Of a DNA stretch of 64,000 nucleotides, positions 1-12,069 are shown piece by piece; the stretch's first letter is position 1; the number at the start of each line of letters is the position of its first letter. A program made the position numbers and the translations under genes. A model generated the notes under the pieces. It ran no database searches. It had not been told where the DNA came from and saw only the letters and a list, made by a program, of their open reading frames with translations. Source of the stretch: Carallia brachiata (lineage: Eukaryota; Streptophyta; Magnoliopsida; Malpighiales; Rhizophoraceae); NCBI GenBank assembly GCA_021464245.1, contig JADCRB010000006.1, positions 2,125,621 through 2,189,620 on the forward strand, read 5' to 3'.

Positions 1-157
1 ACATGGTACGATACTTTGGAAATCAACCTTAACGCATTATGCAATAATTTACTTTTCTCAAGAAAATCTCTTTGATCCTGTATCAAATTGAACACTCTTA
101 AATTGCCATGATATATGTATCGTACACTTGTTGACAAAAATTTTACTTGCACTTCAG

Positions 158-3100
158 TTCCATGGTGGAACAAATTTTGGAAGGACAGCAGCAGCGTATA
201 TGATAAGTGGTTACTACGATCAAGCTCCCCTTGATGAATATGGCAAGTGCAATTACCTTCATAAATCTAACAATTCCATGTGCTGTCAATAGATTTACAA
301 TTATTGTAGTCCAGGTTTGATCAGGCAACCTAAATGGGGCCATCTGAAAGAGTTGCATGCTGCAATTAAGGCTTGCTCTACAACTTTATTACTGGGAGTC
401 CAAACCAATTTCTCTTTGGGCCAACTTCAAGAGGTAATGACATATATCCAACACTGCCAACATTCTTGTGAATTGGTTACTTGGTGCATTTAGCTGTTCA
501 TGGTGTGAGAAAAAAAAAATGCACATTTATTTCAATTTCAGGCATATGTTTTTGAAGAAGAAGGAGGCGGATGTGCTGCATTTCTGGTTAACAATGATCC
601 GAAAACTAATGCGACCGTTGAATTTCGCAACATGTCATTTGTGTTACTTCCAAAGTCAATCAGCATTTTACCAGACTGCAAAAGCCTAGTCTTCAGCACT
701 GCAAAGGTAAGTTATTCCAGTGTCCTATCAATAATCATCAACTCAATCATATCTTTGACTTTATAAATAATGTTTTATCCGGAATATCAAAGGTGAATAC
801 ACAACCGAACGAGAGAATTGCAACATTAACTCAAATATTCGATGTTGCTGCTAATTGGAAAGAATACAAGGATGTGATCCCCAACCTTCCAGATACATCA
901 TTAAAGGCAGATATGTTGTTAGAGCACATGAATGTCACCAAAGATAGATCAGATTATCTCTGGTATACTACAAGGTACAACCACTGTTCCCCCACAATTA
1001 AGGTTCTGGGATTTACCTACCGTCTAGTTTCCAGATTGCCTTTAGTTTGGTGGAGAATCAGTTAGTTTTCATTTCTTTGTGAACAGCTTTCAACCCGATT
1101 CGTCTTGCTCTGAACCCGTGCTTCATGTGGAATCTTTGGCACATGTTGCCTACGCTTTTATCAATGGCAAATATGCTGGTATTCTTCTCACAATATTGAT
1201 CATAATAATTAGTTGAACTCGATGATACTATTACTATTATGCATTGCTTGAACAAGAAGGCAACCACCAGGCAGGTGAATTGGATGCTTTTTAAGCAAAA
1301 AGTTCACTATAGTAAGTCTATCATCAAACGAGATTGGACTAATGATTGAACCAATAATCTGAGAAATGTGAGCTCACGAATGTACGCACAGCAATTTGAA
1401 AACTTGCAACTAACAACCACAGCATAGGCCATAGCAAAGGGAGACGGCAAGCTAGTTGGATAAAAAGCAAAGGATGGGATTTATAGTCAGCTAAATTTTA
1501 CTGATGATAGAGCAAATTTCAATTCTCAGGATCATCACACGGGATTTTCAAATCTGGCCCCTTCACGATCGAAGTACCTATTGCCTTAAGTGCAGAAAGC
1601 AGCAACAATGTTTCTATCCTGAGTGTTATGGTTGGATTGCCGGTACTATAATTTTGAGGACAATCTTTTTAAGTTCTTTCTTTGCTCACGATTAACTATG
1701 ATTCATTGGACAATAAGCACCAACTGTTTCCTCCATGATGAAGGATTCAGGAGCTTTTCTCGAGAAAAGATTTGCCGGCTTAATGACAGTGGAAATTCAA
1801 TGTTCTGAGGGAGAATTTTATAATTTGTCCAATTATCAATGGGGATATCAGGTCTGCTCATTCATAATTGAGTCTCAACTCATCAGTTCAGCACTTAATT
1901 AATGCAATAACGCAAACTTGAGAAAATTATAATGATCTGGGTGATTAATCACGTTTGATTTTCTGTTTACTACAATCAAGTGCAGGTGGGGCTGTTGGGA
2001 GAGAACTTGCAGATATACAAGCCAGAGTCTTCTGATGAAGTTGAGTGGGATGAAGTTGTTTTCCCCACTAACCAATCACTTGCCTGGTTCAAGGTACTTG
2101 TTTCTAATTGTTTCAGCTTTTTAATTACTAGCAGCGTTGGCCCCATCAGATCAGCACCGTCAATTATACCTTTTATGTTTTTTTTGGATAACTGAACTAC
2201 ATCAGGAATTTACAAAGTCAAGAAAGGAATTTCCATCCATTAGTTTTTCTTCCGTGATGTAGACAGGCATCAGAAACTAGACGGTAATGAGATAAAAAAA
2301 ATTTTAAATTAAATTATTGAACATTAAAATAGTAAGAAATTAGCAATTAGTGAAGAAAGACACCGCGGATTCAAAATTTAAGAGGTGTATAGTATTAACG
2401 AAAAGTAAATTCTTATAAATTTCATATTTAAGTGAGTTTTTTTCAGATAACTATTCTAACTAATCCTAAATAAATTAAATAATTAAATATAGCACGCGGG
2501 CGCATATATATATATATATATATATATAACTTTTATTTAATATATAAAGATAGATGTGGTACAATCTATGTGTCTTTGATATTTGTTTGTGATAATTAAA
2601 AAAGATGGGTTCGGCGGGCGCAGATTGAATTTGATGCACCAGACGGAGATGATCCGGTTGCTCTAAATTTTAGTACAATGGGAAAGGGCGAGGCATGGGT
2701 GAACGGAAATAGCATTGGCCGCTACTGGGTCTCGTTTCACACATCTAAAGGGCAGCCATCTCAAACACTGTATGCATCCTCTAACTTCTTACGTACAGCA
2801 CTGTTTTATCTCAAACCAAAATCACACTATCAAATTTGCAAATTTAAGGGACTTCAAAATTTTTTATTGTCAAGAAAAAAAGAGGCCCCAAAATAATTCC
2901 ACCCTTCACAGTCATAGGAAGATAAGAGTAAAATCCAGACCAGACCAGTGTATGCCTCCAGTTACTATACCTTTAGCCACCACAAGAAGAAAGTCCCCAT
3001 GCTGTCCAATTGGGCGCTCAGTTGCTTTCTTATATCTATTATTTCCTTTTGAATGTACCATACATATACATATATATGGTATGGAAAAAAGAATAGAAGT

Positions 3101-4193
3101 CTTTTTGCAACCACTAATCAAACATGGTTGATTAATTGATGGACTCATAGTTCTCCTATATATATATGTTGCCTACTCGGCTTCCAATGTTTTTGTTTTT
3201 TTTCTTCACTGCCTCCAATATTACAAATCGATCTTATTTATAAGAGTTCAGATCTAGACTTAAGATTCGTTTGAAATCTATAATCGTCGCCACGTTTCAC
3301 TTATTGTACTGATAATAACATTATTATAAAACGACAAATAACCTTGAAAAGTTTTTTCCTACTTGAATAATTTCTGCCAACCAAGTGAGTAGATTTCTTA
3401 TTTATAAAACCATACGAAGTTGTTTGCCATGTGAAAAGATTCATTTTAGCTGTAGAGATAGCCAACAGTGTCTGTACCAAGATCTTCATTGTCAAAAAAA
3501 ATGGATTCCTTTGAGTATTTTAACTATCTTCACCTGAGTGGCTCTCATTTCACATGCCTAAAAGGCAGCCATCTCAGACACTCTATGCATCCTCTAACTT
3601 CCTGCCTACAGCACTGTGTAGCACAAAACAAATCACACTATCAAATTTGCAAATTTAAGGGACTTCAAAAATTTTTTTAACAAAAAAAAAAAAAAAAAGC
3701 CCCAAAATAGTTCCACCCTTCATCATCATAGGAATGAAAGGAGTGAAATCCAGACCAATATATGCCTCCAGTTACTCATCCCTTTGGCCACAACAAGAAG
3801 AAAGTCCCCATGCTGTCCAATTAGGCGCCCGTTTGCTTTCTTCTATCTATTATTTCCTATATATATAATCAAGCATGGATGATAGATGGAATCATAATTC
3901 TCCTTTATATATGTTGGCTACTTGCCTTCTAATTTTATTTTCTCCTCCACTTATTATTATTATTATTATTATTATTATGTTTTTTTTTTTTTTGACTATT
4001 TAGGTATCATGTTCCGCGAGCTTTTCTGAAAGCAGCTGAAAACCTTCTAGTCATACAAGAAGAGGCTGGCGGGGATCCCCTCCACATTACGTTGGACACC
4101 ATTTCCACCACCGCCGCCACATCATCACCGGAGAATGCTTATTATAATTATCATCTCCTTAACAAATCTGCGCGTCCCGTTGGATTACGTTAA
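158..4193 (+). CDS. GH35 beta-galactosidase, 3' portion (ten exons; 5' part outside window)
   Basis: Secreted plant beta-galactosidases of family GH35 remove terminal beta-galactosyl residues from cell-wall glycans. Ten exons join in phase: 158-242, 315-433, 542-706, 793-974, 1087-1178, 1530-1642, 1744-1851, 1986-2093, 2624-2769 and 4004-4193, giving about 435 residues and ending at TAA. Family landmarks in order are [53 protein letters not shown] and YHVPRAFL. The protein ends about 55 residues after YHVPR, so it lacks the C-terminal SUEL lectin domain of the neighbouring beta-galactosidase. The catalytic Glu residues would lie upstream of position 158. Intron positions match those of the gene at 29449-41928. 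The first visible intron has a GC donor (243-244). The short tail and the motif set suggest the BGAL6/7/15/16 branch, which is inference. No in-frame stop was found, so the gene may be functional. Confidence 0.9.
2503..2528. repeat. (AT)n microsatellite in an intron
   Basis: About 12 AT dinucleotides lie inside the intron 2094-2623 of the first beta-galactosidase gene. Confidence 0.9.
2731..3937 (+). repeat. Direct duplication of exon end plus intron segment in the last intron
   Basis: The block 2731-3190 covers the end of the penultimate exon and the start of the last intron. It reappears at about 3541-3937, also inside that intron. Both contain the exon tail coding GQPSQTL, followed by the same intron text through CTCC...ATATGTTG. 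In the second copy the splice donor is CTATGC instead of GTATGC, so it should not be used. It is therefore read as an inert partial exon copy. Confidence 0.85.
3955..3978. repeat. (ATT)n microsatellite in the last intron
   Basis: A run of TTA/ATT trinucleotides followed by a T tract sits just before the last splice acceptor (TAG at 4001-4003). The T tract probably serves as part of the polypyrimidine signal. Confidence 0.85.
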
Positions 4194-4788
4194 AATGTAA
4201 ATGAATACATTGATTCCAACGCCAATTTCTTTACTGTGAATAACTTCATATCATTTTTTATTTTAAAATAGTTTGGTATTTTTATTAAAGTAACTTCAAA
4301 TTAATTTTTTTCGTATAGTAATATATACTATTAAATGATTGAAGTTATTAAAAAAACAGATAAATTGTCAAATGTTATTAGATAGTACTGTATTATTACT
4401 TATTTTTATTTATTTGGAGTTATATAATATACTCTTTTTATTTATTATTTTTCTAAACTTCCTCCTTATATATTATTTTGACGCACAGCACAAGCATCAA
4501 TTGATTCCTTCCTCCCAGCTTATGATATTGTGGTTTGGGTGCTCTGTATTATTGTTTTGCATTCCCCTACTTCTTGTGTGGGTCAGAAGTGTATCTGATG
4601 AATGAAGCAGAGCAGACAGAGAGATATTTCCCCCTCCCAAGTCCTATCCTATTCCTTCCTTCCTTGTTTTATGTAATATGTATGTAAATGGGGTCACCAC
4701 CGACAATTAGGGTCTGAGGCCATGCATGGGCATTTTGGCATTGCCCTCCAGGCTCCAGGCTTCAATTAATGTGAAAGGGTGGGTCTAA
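4194..4788. other. 3' flank and spacer, no gene seen
   Basis: AT-rich sequence follows the first gene. No convincing coding exon or clear canonical polyadenylation signal was found. The 88-codon open frame at 4339-4605 has a low-complexity hydrophobic translation without recognisable motifs. Confidence 0.6.
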
Positions 4789-4956
4789 TAGTGTGTTTGA
4801 ATTATGAGAAATGAGAGAGAAAGAAAATTGTGAAAAAATAAAAGTATTTGAATAAATAAGAAATATATAAAAAAAAAATGATAAAAAAAAAATAAATAAT
4901 AAGTTTTCATTTCCTTACTTTCTTTTCCTTGATTTTCTCCTAATCCAAACAAGCTA
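4789..4956. mobile_element. 168-bp MITE-like element with terminal inverted repeats
   Basis: The left end TAGTGTGTTTGAATTATGAG and the reverse complement of the right end (TAGCTTGTTTGGATTAGGAG) match at most positions. TAA flanks both sides (4786-4788 and 4957-4959), which fits a 3-bp target duplication of the PIF/Harbinger kind. The interior is A-rich and non-coding. Superfamily assignment is inference. Confidence 0.65.
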
Positions 4957-4964
4957 TAAGATTG

Positions 4965-5560
4965 ATATTTTGTTTGGATAAAAGTTTAGTGGAGAGGAAA
5001 TCACGAGAGAATATTATTGAAAGAGAGAATATTTTTCAACCTTTTTTATGTATGGAAAGAGGTGATATGAGGTAAGAAAAGTAAAAAATTTTTACTTGGA
5101 GAATGGTGGAAAGTTGTTTGGGAAAGAGTAGAAAGTGAGGGAAAGGAAAATAATATGTATTAAAATTCTAATTTTATTTTCTAATAAGAAAATATTATAT
5201 ATAGTATGAAAAATATTTAATTTATAAATTATATATGAAATATTTACATAAATTTAGTTTAATAAGTTTATAATATTTACATATTTTTATTAAGAAATTT
5301 AATAAAATGTTCATGAATATAAAGATTTTTTTATTTTAAGTAAATTTGTAGTTATTAATATATAATGAGGATAATATAATTTTTAATATAAATGTAAGAA
5401 AATTGATATTTTTTTCTCAAACTCTCTCAATTTCAGAAATTTTTTTTTAATAAATTAAAAAAGATTAAGAAAATTAAATATTTTTTAAATACAAAAATTC
5501 ATCTTAATTCTTTTATTTTTATTCTTTATTTCTTTTTTCTGTCTTTCCAAAAATGTATTG
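4965..5560. repeat. Dispersed AT-rich repeat, related to 43606-43990
   Basis: The stretch starting TTTGTTTGGATA, with GGAGAGGAAA, AGAGGTGAT, GAAAATAATAT and ATTTAATTTATAAATTATAT in order, is matched in the same order at about 43606-43990. It probably represents a copy of a non-autonomous element. No coding capacity was seen. Confidence 0.55.
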
Positions 5561-5990
5561 GCATATGACACCGCAACAGCTGTCCCTTCTTTGCTCGGTG
5601 CTCACCCATCGCCTGACACAAAATTATCTTACGGCTCTCCAGCTCCAGTGGATGCGGATACAATAAAAGAACACATGTCACGTGCAATTATTTCAAAGAT
5701 CTAACAGACAAACTCGTGACCCGAAATATCTTTTGCTGAAATGGGACCCAATTATCATTCAAAAATTTATGCACACGAAAAAAGCACATGGCGATCGTCA
5801 TTCAGACGAGATAATGTAGTCGGGCCCACTCCAAAATAAAAAATTATTTTTTAACCCGAATTCTTATTTTAAACGAAAAAAATTAATAATCATACGTTAT
5901 GTTTAACGATTTAATTATATTACAATAATATTAATATTTTTCATAATAATAATTATATTTTTTATAACAAAAACTCATATTTTATTTTTT

Positions 5991-5996
<6 letters not shown>

Positions 5997-6038
<42 letters not shown>
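5997..6038. repeat. (AT)n microsatellite
   Basis: An almost pure AT dinucleotide run of about 40 bp in AT-rich spacer. Confidence 0.95.
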
Positions 6039-6151
6039 ACTGAATCATATGATAAAAAATACATAACTATAAAACAATGCTCTATCTTAAGAGTCAAAAA
6101 AACTATTTAGTTGGAGTTGTGTCAGATTGGTCGAAATTTGTCAAATTGGTC

Positions 6152-6158
6152 ATATATA

Positions 6159-6203
<45 letters not shown>
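6152..6203. repeat. (AT)n microsatellite
   Basis: A second AT dinucleotide run of about 50 bp, with one TT interruption. The spacer from 5560 to 7350 around these runs otherwise shows no gene. Confidence 0.95.
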
Positions 6204-6207
<4 letters not shown>

Positions 6208-7357
6208 TAAATAAATTTAAAGTTGAGAAACAATTTTAATTTTTTTCTTTATAACTTAATAATTTTTTTATAAATTTATAAATTAAAAATATTCAAATAT
6301 CTTATAATTATCAAAATTTTATGACAATAATGATTAGAATTCTATAAATCAATTAATATAAATATAATTGTAATCTAATAAAAATTTTATTGATTTATAT
6401 AATATTGCTTTGACTTTAATTAAATCTTTATAATTATAAATTTTCTAATAAAAGAAAACAATGAAAAATATTCTTGAATTCTCCTATTTAAAAAGGAAAA
6501 AAATATGTTAACAAAAAAAATATTAAAAAAGTCTCTCAATAAATGAAAAATCTCTCAAAGTTACATATCTTTTCTTAAAAACGAAAAGAAAGAATTATGT
6601 TAAAATTTTCTCAAATGAGAAGAAAATAAAAAAAAACTACTTCCAAATTTTTTTAAAAAAAATTATTTTATTTTCTCAAAAAATTTAAAAATTCCTAAAA
6701 AATAATACTCAAAATTAGTATATTTTTTATTTTTTTAATAAAATAAAATAAATTTGTTAATAAATATGATTAGATCTGTGTATCACGCAAGTTTAATATT
6801 AATATATATATGTCTCCAAACTTCATGCGATCACAAATTTTTTCAATTTTAACAAATATTTATAATTTGAGCAAAAAAATACTAAATTTTTGCATGATAA
6901 AAAAAATTTAAAAGTTATGAACAAATAAATAAACCAGTAATAAAATGCTACTAATAGAGATTAGACCAATTACCAAATTTTCAAAGTAATAAAAAATTTT
7001 ATGGCTTCACTCCATCATTATCAACTTCTTCGATCTATAAAAAAAGAGAAAACAAAAATTAAATTTTATAAGATTTAATACTAAAAAAGAGAATACTTTC
7101 TACTCAATTTCAAGATGTTGAGATTCAAATAACTAAAATTTTTATTTTTTTTAGTTGTTATGACATATTTAATTATGAGTATCATTACGCTGAAAGATGC
7201 AGTGACTCATTTGCAAATTAAACAAACCATTGCCAACCTAATATATTTGCACAGCCATTAAAGGAAGGTTGTGGCTAAAAAATCGAAAACAAATGAAATT
7301 GTTGCACAATTGGCCGAAAAAAAAAAATCGAAATCTATTTTGCTGATTTTCCAACCG

Positions 7358-7792
7358 ATATAATCTGTTCCACTTTTTAAGTTCCACATACCAAGCAGGG
7401 TCTCTATCTGCTACAGTTATTGATTTGTCCAATTCATCCACCTTCATATCAAGAAGTCTTTCAGCAACCATGAATGCTAATCAGAATATTCAATAAATTT
7501 TAGACAATAATAGAAAATAAATGATGCTAGTTGAATTGTGGGACAATATTGATTTTAAATTTCCATGACATATGTCGATATATCAAGGGGAAAAAAAAAA
7601 CATATCCTCTCCACCAAATAAAGTAAAAGTTATATATTTTTTGAACAGCAAGTAAAATATTTTTAGTACCTGCTATTCAATGCTCTCAAACCTAGCAGGC
7701 AGCTTTTTTGTTCGATGCGCTTGTTCCCAGCAAACATCCTTTTTTCGCTATCTCCTCTTCGCAGTATAAAAAGGATTCTGAGCTAAAGACAT
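7358..7792 (-). pseudogene. Syntaxin SYP61-like pseudogene fragment (first two exons)
   Basis: On the minus strand an ATG at 7792-7790 opens MSLAQNPFY followed by TAK, resembling the SYP61/syntaxin-6 N terminus. A frame change follows, and a segment ending in FESIE then a TAG stop stands where a Trp codon is expected. A GT donor follows at about 7669. The second block begins at 7441 with VDELDKSITVADRDPAWY, a strong match to the SYP61 segment after SIEWQ, and degenerates by about 7358. SYP61 is a Qc-SNARE of the trans-Golgi/early endosome. The coiled coil and membrane anchor are absent. The premature stop, the frameshift and the truncation indicate a dead copy. Confidence 0.7.
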
Positions 7793-8643
7793 CTGAATCA
7801 GAAAAAACAAAAAACCTATAAATTAAATTAAAGAAAATTGATTTAATAAGCAACACAACAAATTAAATGTGAAGAAAGGATATTAGTTCTAATTTTTAAG
7901 AACAAACTAAAAATAAAGTAGGTGATAAAGATAAGAGACACTGAACCAATGACAAAAAAATTTTAGATCAAGTTATTTTTTCAGTGTTGTTTACGGTATT
8001 ATTCTAATTAATAGTAGATTATGAAATTTCAAAGTTTAAGCCGAGCAAATCCAATGTACAATAAAAGAGCAGCTGGAAAAAAAAAATCAAAAGAAGAAGA
8101 ATTAGAAAGAGGATACTGTGATTCTTTATTGTAATGATTGATGATTGTAAAGAAATTTAAATTTGATACAAATATTTCTATATAAGTAGATTAGATTATA
8201 TTCGATAGTAGTAGTTATATGAAATTTAAATTAAATAGTAAATTTATCATAATAATATATTTTAATTAAATTTATAAAAATAATTATATAGTTCACTTAA
8301 GCTAAAAAAAACTTCCAGAGTATATATAATATTTGTAAAGTTGAAATGAAAATAAAATTTTCAGCTTTTTTCAATTTGTCATATGGTAAATTCTTTTAAA
8401 TGTATAAGTTATTAAAAAATTAAAAATTTTAAAAATGTTCAAGATTTTAGTGATAAATTTAGAATAAGAAAAAAAAATCTTATTTATAATATATTTTTTA
8501 TTTTCTTAAAAAGGAAAAAAATTATTGTGAAATTTTCATTTAAATTTTCTATTTTGTTTTTTAAACATAAAAAAATACTCATAAAATAAAAAGATCAATA
8601 AGGTCAATCATTTTAAATTTTCTACATTACTTTTTAAACATGA

Positions 8644-10062
8644 CAACACCTATTAATGAGTTTTCTATATTTATTAAAAATAAAGGAATGTCATCCATAG
8701 ATTTTTTAGTTTTAATATTTGAAATTGTTACATAATTTGATTTTCTAGAAGAAAAAATAATCTCTACATTTCTTTTATTGTCTTGAATTATTGTGTTGGT
8801 TTTGTTTTAGGAGTAATGGATCTTAATATTTGAACATTAGGTAGAGTCCATTTATTTGGAAAAGTTACTTATGACCATTCTATCATTTTTGGTGTTTTTA
8901 TTAATGATCTATCAGTATTAATTTCTATAAGTAAGGTTTAACCTTTTGGTGATTTCATCAATACTTTATGAGTAATGGATCTTGGAATTTGAATATTGGG
9001 TAGAATCCATTTATTTGGAAAAGTTACTTATGACCATTCTATCAATTTTTGGTGTTTTTACCAATGACCTATCAGTATTAACTTCTATAAGTAAGGTTTA
9101 ACCTTTTGGTGATTTCATCAATACTTTAGGTGACAAAATTAAAGGTAATAATTTATACATTAAAAGTTAGTTATATTATAATCAAATAATAACATAGATT
9201 AATTAGCTAAATTTGATTCAAAGACAGCATGTAAAGAACTAGAAAAATCTAAAAATCTAACATCACGTAAACACATTAAAAAAAGAGTATCAATTCCCAA
9301 TCTATGTAAAAGTTTCATAGCTACATATACTAATCCTATATGTAAAAATTGATATGTCAACTTATATGTATTAGCTATAGATTTATTTATCAGACTTATC
9401 TCTTGAATGTTAGGATCTACATAATACATTTTTTCTATTGTATTAATGATGTAGTCATGAAATCAATTATCAAAATCCCCTATCTTGTAATATTTTCTTG
9501 GTCTCTTTGGGAATATTCCAATTTTGTAAACCCTGTTTTATTTAGGAATTTGTATACTTTATTTATTATAATCTATTACATCAAAATCTTCCATTAGATT
9601 AAAGTATTATGAAATTTTCTACTAAGATATCAAGTTAATCTAGACATAAAATTATTACTTATCTCAGAGAATGATATTAATGTTGGGACTACCTACCGGG
9701 ACCACCATTCTATTGATTCTTAGCTGACTAACAATTCACTAGTTGACCCACGCCACTAAATCTTTTTAGCAGGTAAATTAATAATTTTATCTTTATATAT
9801 GAACTCAAATTCTTAACATAAAATTTCTCTTACGATAAATCTAATAAAATTTCTATAATTAATTTATGCAATTCATTTTCTATTTGTTGAATTTCTAAAG
9901 GTGATATCTTTAGGTTAGTTTCTTTACTACAGATTTTTTTTGTTAGTTCTGAATACCAAATTTCTTTTTCTTTAAATTCTTTCTTTATGTCGATAGGTGA
10001 TTGAACTATTCTACGAACTCTAGTTTTTTATGGATCACTACAATGTGGGTTATTCTTTGTAT
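8644..10062 (-). pseudogene. Pararetroviral movement-protein region, second truncated copy
   Basis: This block is collinear with 18479-19904. The minus-strand frame at 9429-9199 carries the family-type motif MCLRDVRFLDF, as does the other copy. Relative to that copy it has lost about 150 bp (matching 18838-18985) and gained an internal tandem duplication at 8811-9131. There are several stops; it is not functional. Confidence 0.75.
8811..9131 (-). repeat. Tandem duplication of about 160 bp in the movement-protein relic
   Basis: Units 8811-8969 and 8970-9131 both begin GAGTAATGGATCTT and end with TTCATCAATACTTTA. They differ by a few substitutions and small indels. The other movement-protein copy has a single unit (from about 18648), so the duplication is private to this copy. 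Confidence 0.85.
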
Positions 10063-10087
10063 CTACATGACATCACAATACAGGGAT

Positions 10088-10256
10088 TGTTTTGTAAGAC
10101 AATCTTTATTACCATTTAATCTTTCAATGTTTAAATCACATATGTCAAATCGCCATTCAATAATATTAGAGCCGAAAATTTTTCCCTTGGATGGGTGTGT
10201 TATCATTAGAAGAAGAGAATTTAATATAGATGGAAGAGTGCTAACAAATGTTTGGT
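10088..10256 (+). other. Inverted pararetroviral leader and ORF1 start fragment
   Basis: This stretch is the reverse complement of about 19905-20065: the leader end, a decayed primer site (AGAGCCGA region near 10170) and the beginning of the first ORF. It is oriented opposite to the surrounding viral sequence. A minus-oriented protease fragment (10257-10380, matching 15718-15840) follows immediately. The three-way junction shows rearrangement during or after integration. Confidence 0.7.
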
Positions 10257-10380
10257 AATGCTTGTGGCAAATCCTTGACTAATACAAATGTGTTTTTAAA
10301 ACATATTCCTTGATTACATATGTGTGCATTTGATAATTTATAATTAATTTATAATTTTTTTTCATTTGTTCCTTTTAAAC

Positions 10381-10850
10381 GGGATTTGATATATGTAATT
10401 TAAATATTGAAAGATTAAATCATAATAAAGATTGTCTTGCAAAAAATTAAATTTTATTTTTACATAATAAACCGTTACTCATAATTTCAATATTCATAAT
10501 TTAATATGCTCAAAATAATTAAATGTAAACATTTTATTGAAATAAAAAAAACTTACAAAGAGGAGAAAACTTCATAGCAGCGAGAATCAACAAGCTTTCT
10601 TGAATAGCTTATCTAATTCGCTCTTCCCATGAGTTTTGATGTACATTTATTTATATGCATGAAAAGGACTCAATGATGTAGGTGCTATCATATGCACCAC
10701 TATATAGAGATGTATTATTGCTATAAGACATGACACCACTATACACAATTGACTTGACATGACTAAAGTGAAATAATTTTGCCGTCTATGATGATTAGCT
10801 TGAAATTTTTTTTTGTCTTCATCTCTTAGCTGTAAAGGTAACAAATCAAA
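10381..10850 (-). promoter_or_regulatory. Pararetroviral leader/terminal region with TATA-like and polyA-like signals
   Basis: The block matches 20546-20930 along its length. On the minus strand it has a TATA-like CTATATAG (around 10698-10706), then the conserved leader, then AATAAA near 10535. In Caulimoviridae the promoter and the terminal polyadenylation signal sit next to each other upstream of the tRNA-Met site, which fits. Function is inferred from layout only. Confidence 0.55.
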
Positions 10851-10899
10851 TCTCCATAGTCTGGATCTTCATTATTGTAATAGGGACTTGATTATCACA

Positions 10900-11929
10900 T
10901 ATCATCATCTGCTATTTGTGAAAAAAGCTTCTTTGAGTTTTTGTTGATACTCTTCTTTTGATGTTGCAAATGCTAAAGTTGCTTGAAGTTTGCGTTTAGG
11001 TGTCAAAAATGTTGTTTGTTAAAGATTTATCATCTGTTCATCTTTGTCTCCCAATAGTTACTAATTAGCCATCGAGAAACTGTCGCCTTACAAACCTTAT
11101 CATGTTGAAGTGTAGGCCACCATTTAACACTCACTAGGCGTACTAAGACATGAGGGTAAGGTAATAAATAGATTTGTTTGATTGTAAAAGTCCAGCTCAT
11201 GATCTATGATAAATCGAATGTTAAGATACAATTTTAGAGTTTGTCAATAGGTGATTCATGCACAACATCCTTGAATAATTCGCATCCTTCTATGATTTTG
11301 CTTGGAAAAATCATCTCTATGAGTCCAAATTTGTGCCACCATTCATGAAACTAATTTGGAAACTCTCGAGGACATGAGGTTATAAATTTGAGAAACCATG
11401 AATGTTGCCAATTGCGATAATATAAAATATTTATCCATGCAGCCATATAATCATGATAATTGTAGAGAGGAGGATCATATTCTTTTGAGAACTTGACAAA
11501 ATAATAAGAAATTGCTCCTTGTTGCTGATTAAATTGACCCCATTTTTGAAGAGTTATAAGCCTTTTAATTTTAAGTGATGAGTACAATATTTGCCCATCT
11601 TGAGTGGTATGTTCAATATCTACAGAATTTGTATCAACTAAGATAAATTCATAGAATTGGCGATCTTTGTTAAGGTGAGTGGAGATGTAATAAAAGTTTT
11701 TTGGGAATATTTTAGGTAATAAAGATTTAATTGATAAAGTTTGATGTTTAGGTTCAATGAGACAAATTGGAGAAGAATTCTCCTTGGTAACATATTTATA
11801 TTCATTGAATTGGTTAACTGAGGTGGTTATAGGTACAATAGATGGAGAAGAAGGTCTAGCAAGAAGAGTTGAATTTGTGCTTGGAGAATAAGATGACCTG
11901 AATTGTAAAGAGTCACTGTAATTTTTCAC
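10900..11929 (-). pseudogene. Pararetroviral second ORF (ORF2-like), 192 codons open then broken
   Basis: The open part (11929-11351) contains YNYHDYMAAW, followed by HSWFLKF. The corresponding ORF of the other viral fragment (58144-59623) has NWFIQWWKYFG and RRFKVRW, and degenerate counterparts continue here below 11351. The function of ORF2 in florendovirus-like elements is unknown. The reading frame is lost after the stop at 11351. It lies downstream of RNase H, as expected for the genome order. Confidence 0.6.
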
Positions 11930-12069
11930 AAATGATGGAGTTTTAAGTAATAGTAGAAGTTGTCCAAGGACTGTATATCTATTTGATGAAAAAGATTGAG
12001 AAAAATTTACAAATTTGTTAATGTTACTTAGAGAAAAAGTAGTTATTTTTTTATTACAAAGGAATCTCT

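Noticed and set aside
3541..3600. Second copy of the penultimate exon end as an alternative exon of the first gene
   Set aside because: No acceptor precedes it in phase and its donor is CT; it is a partial duplicate.
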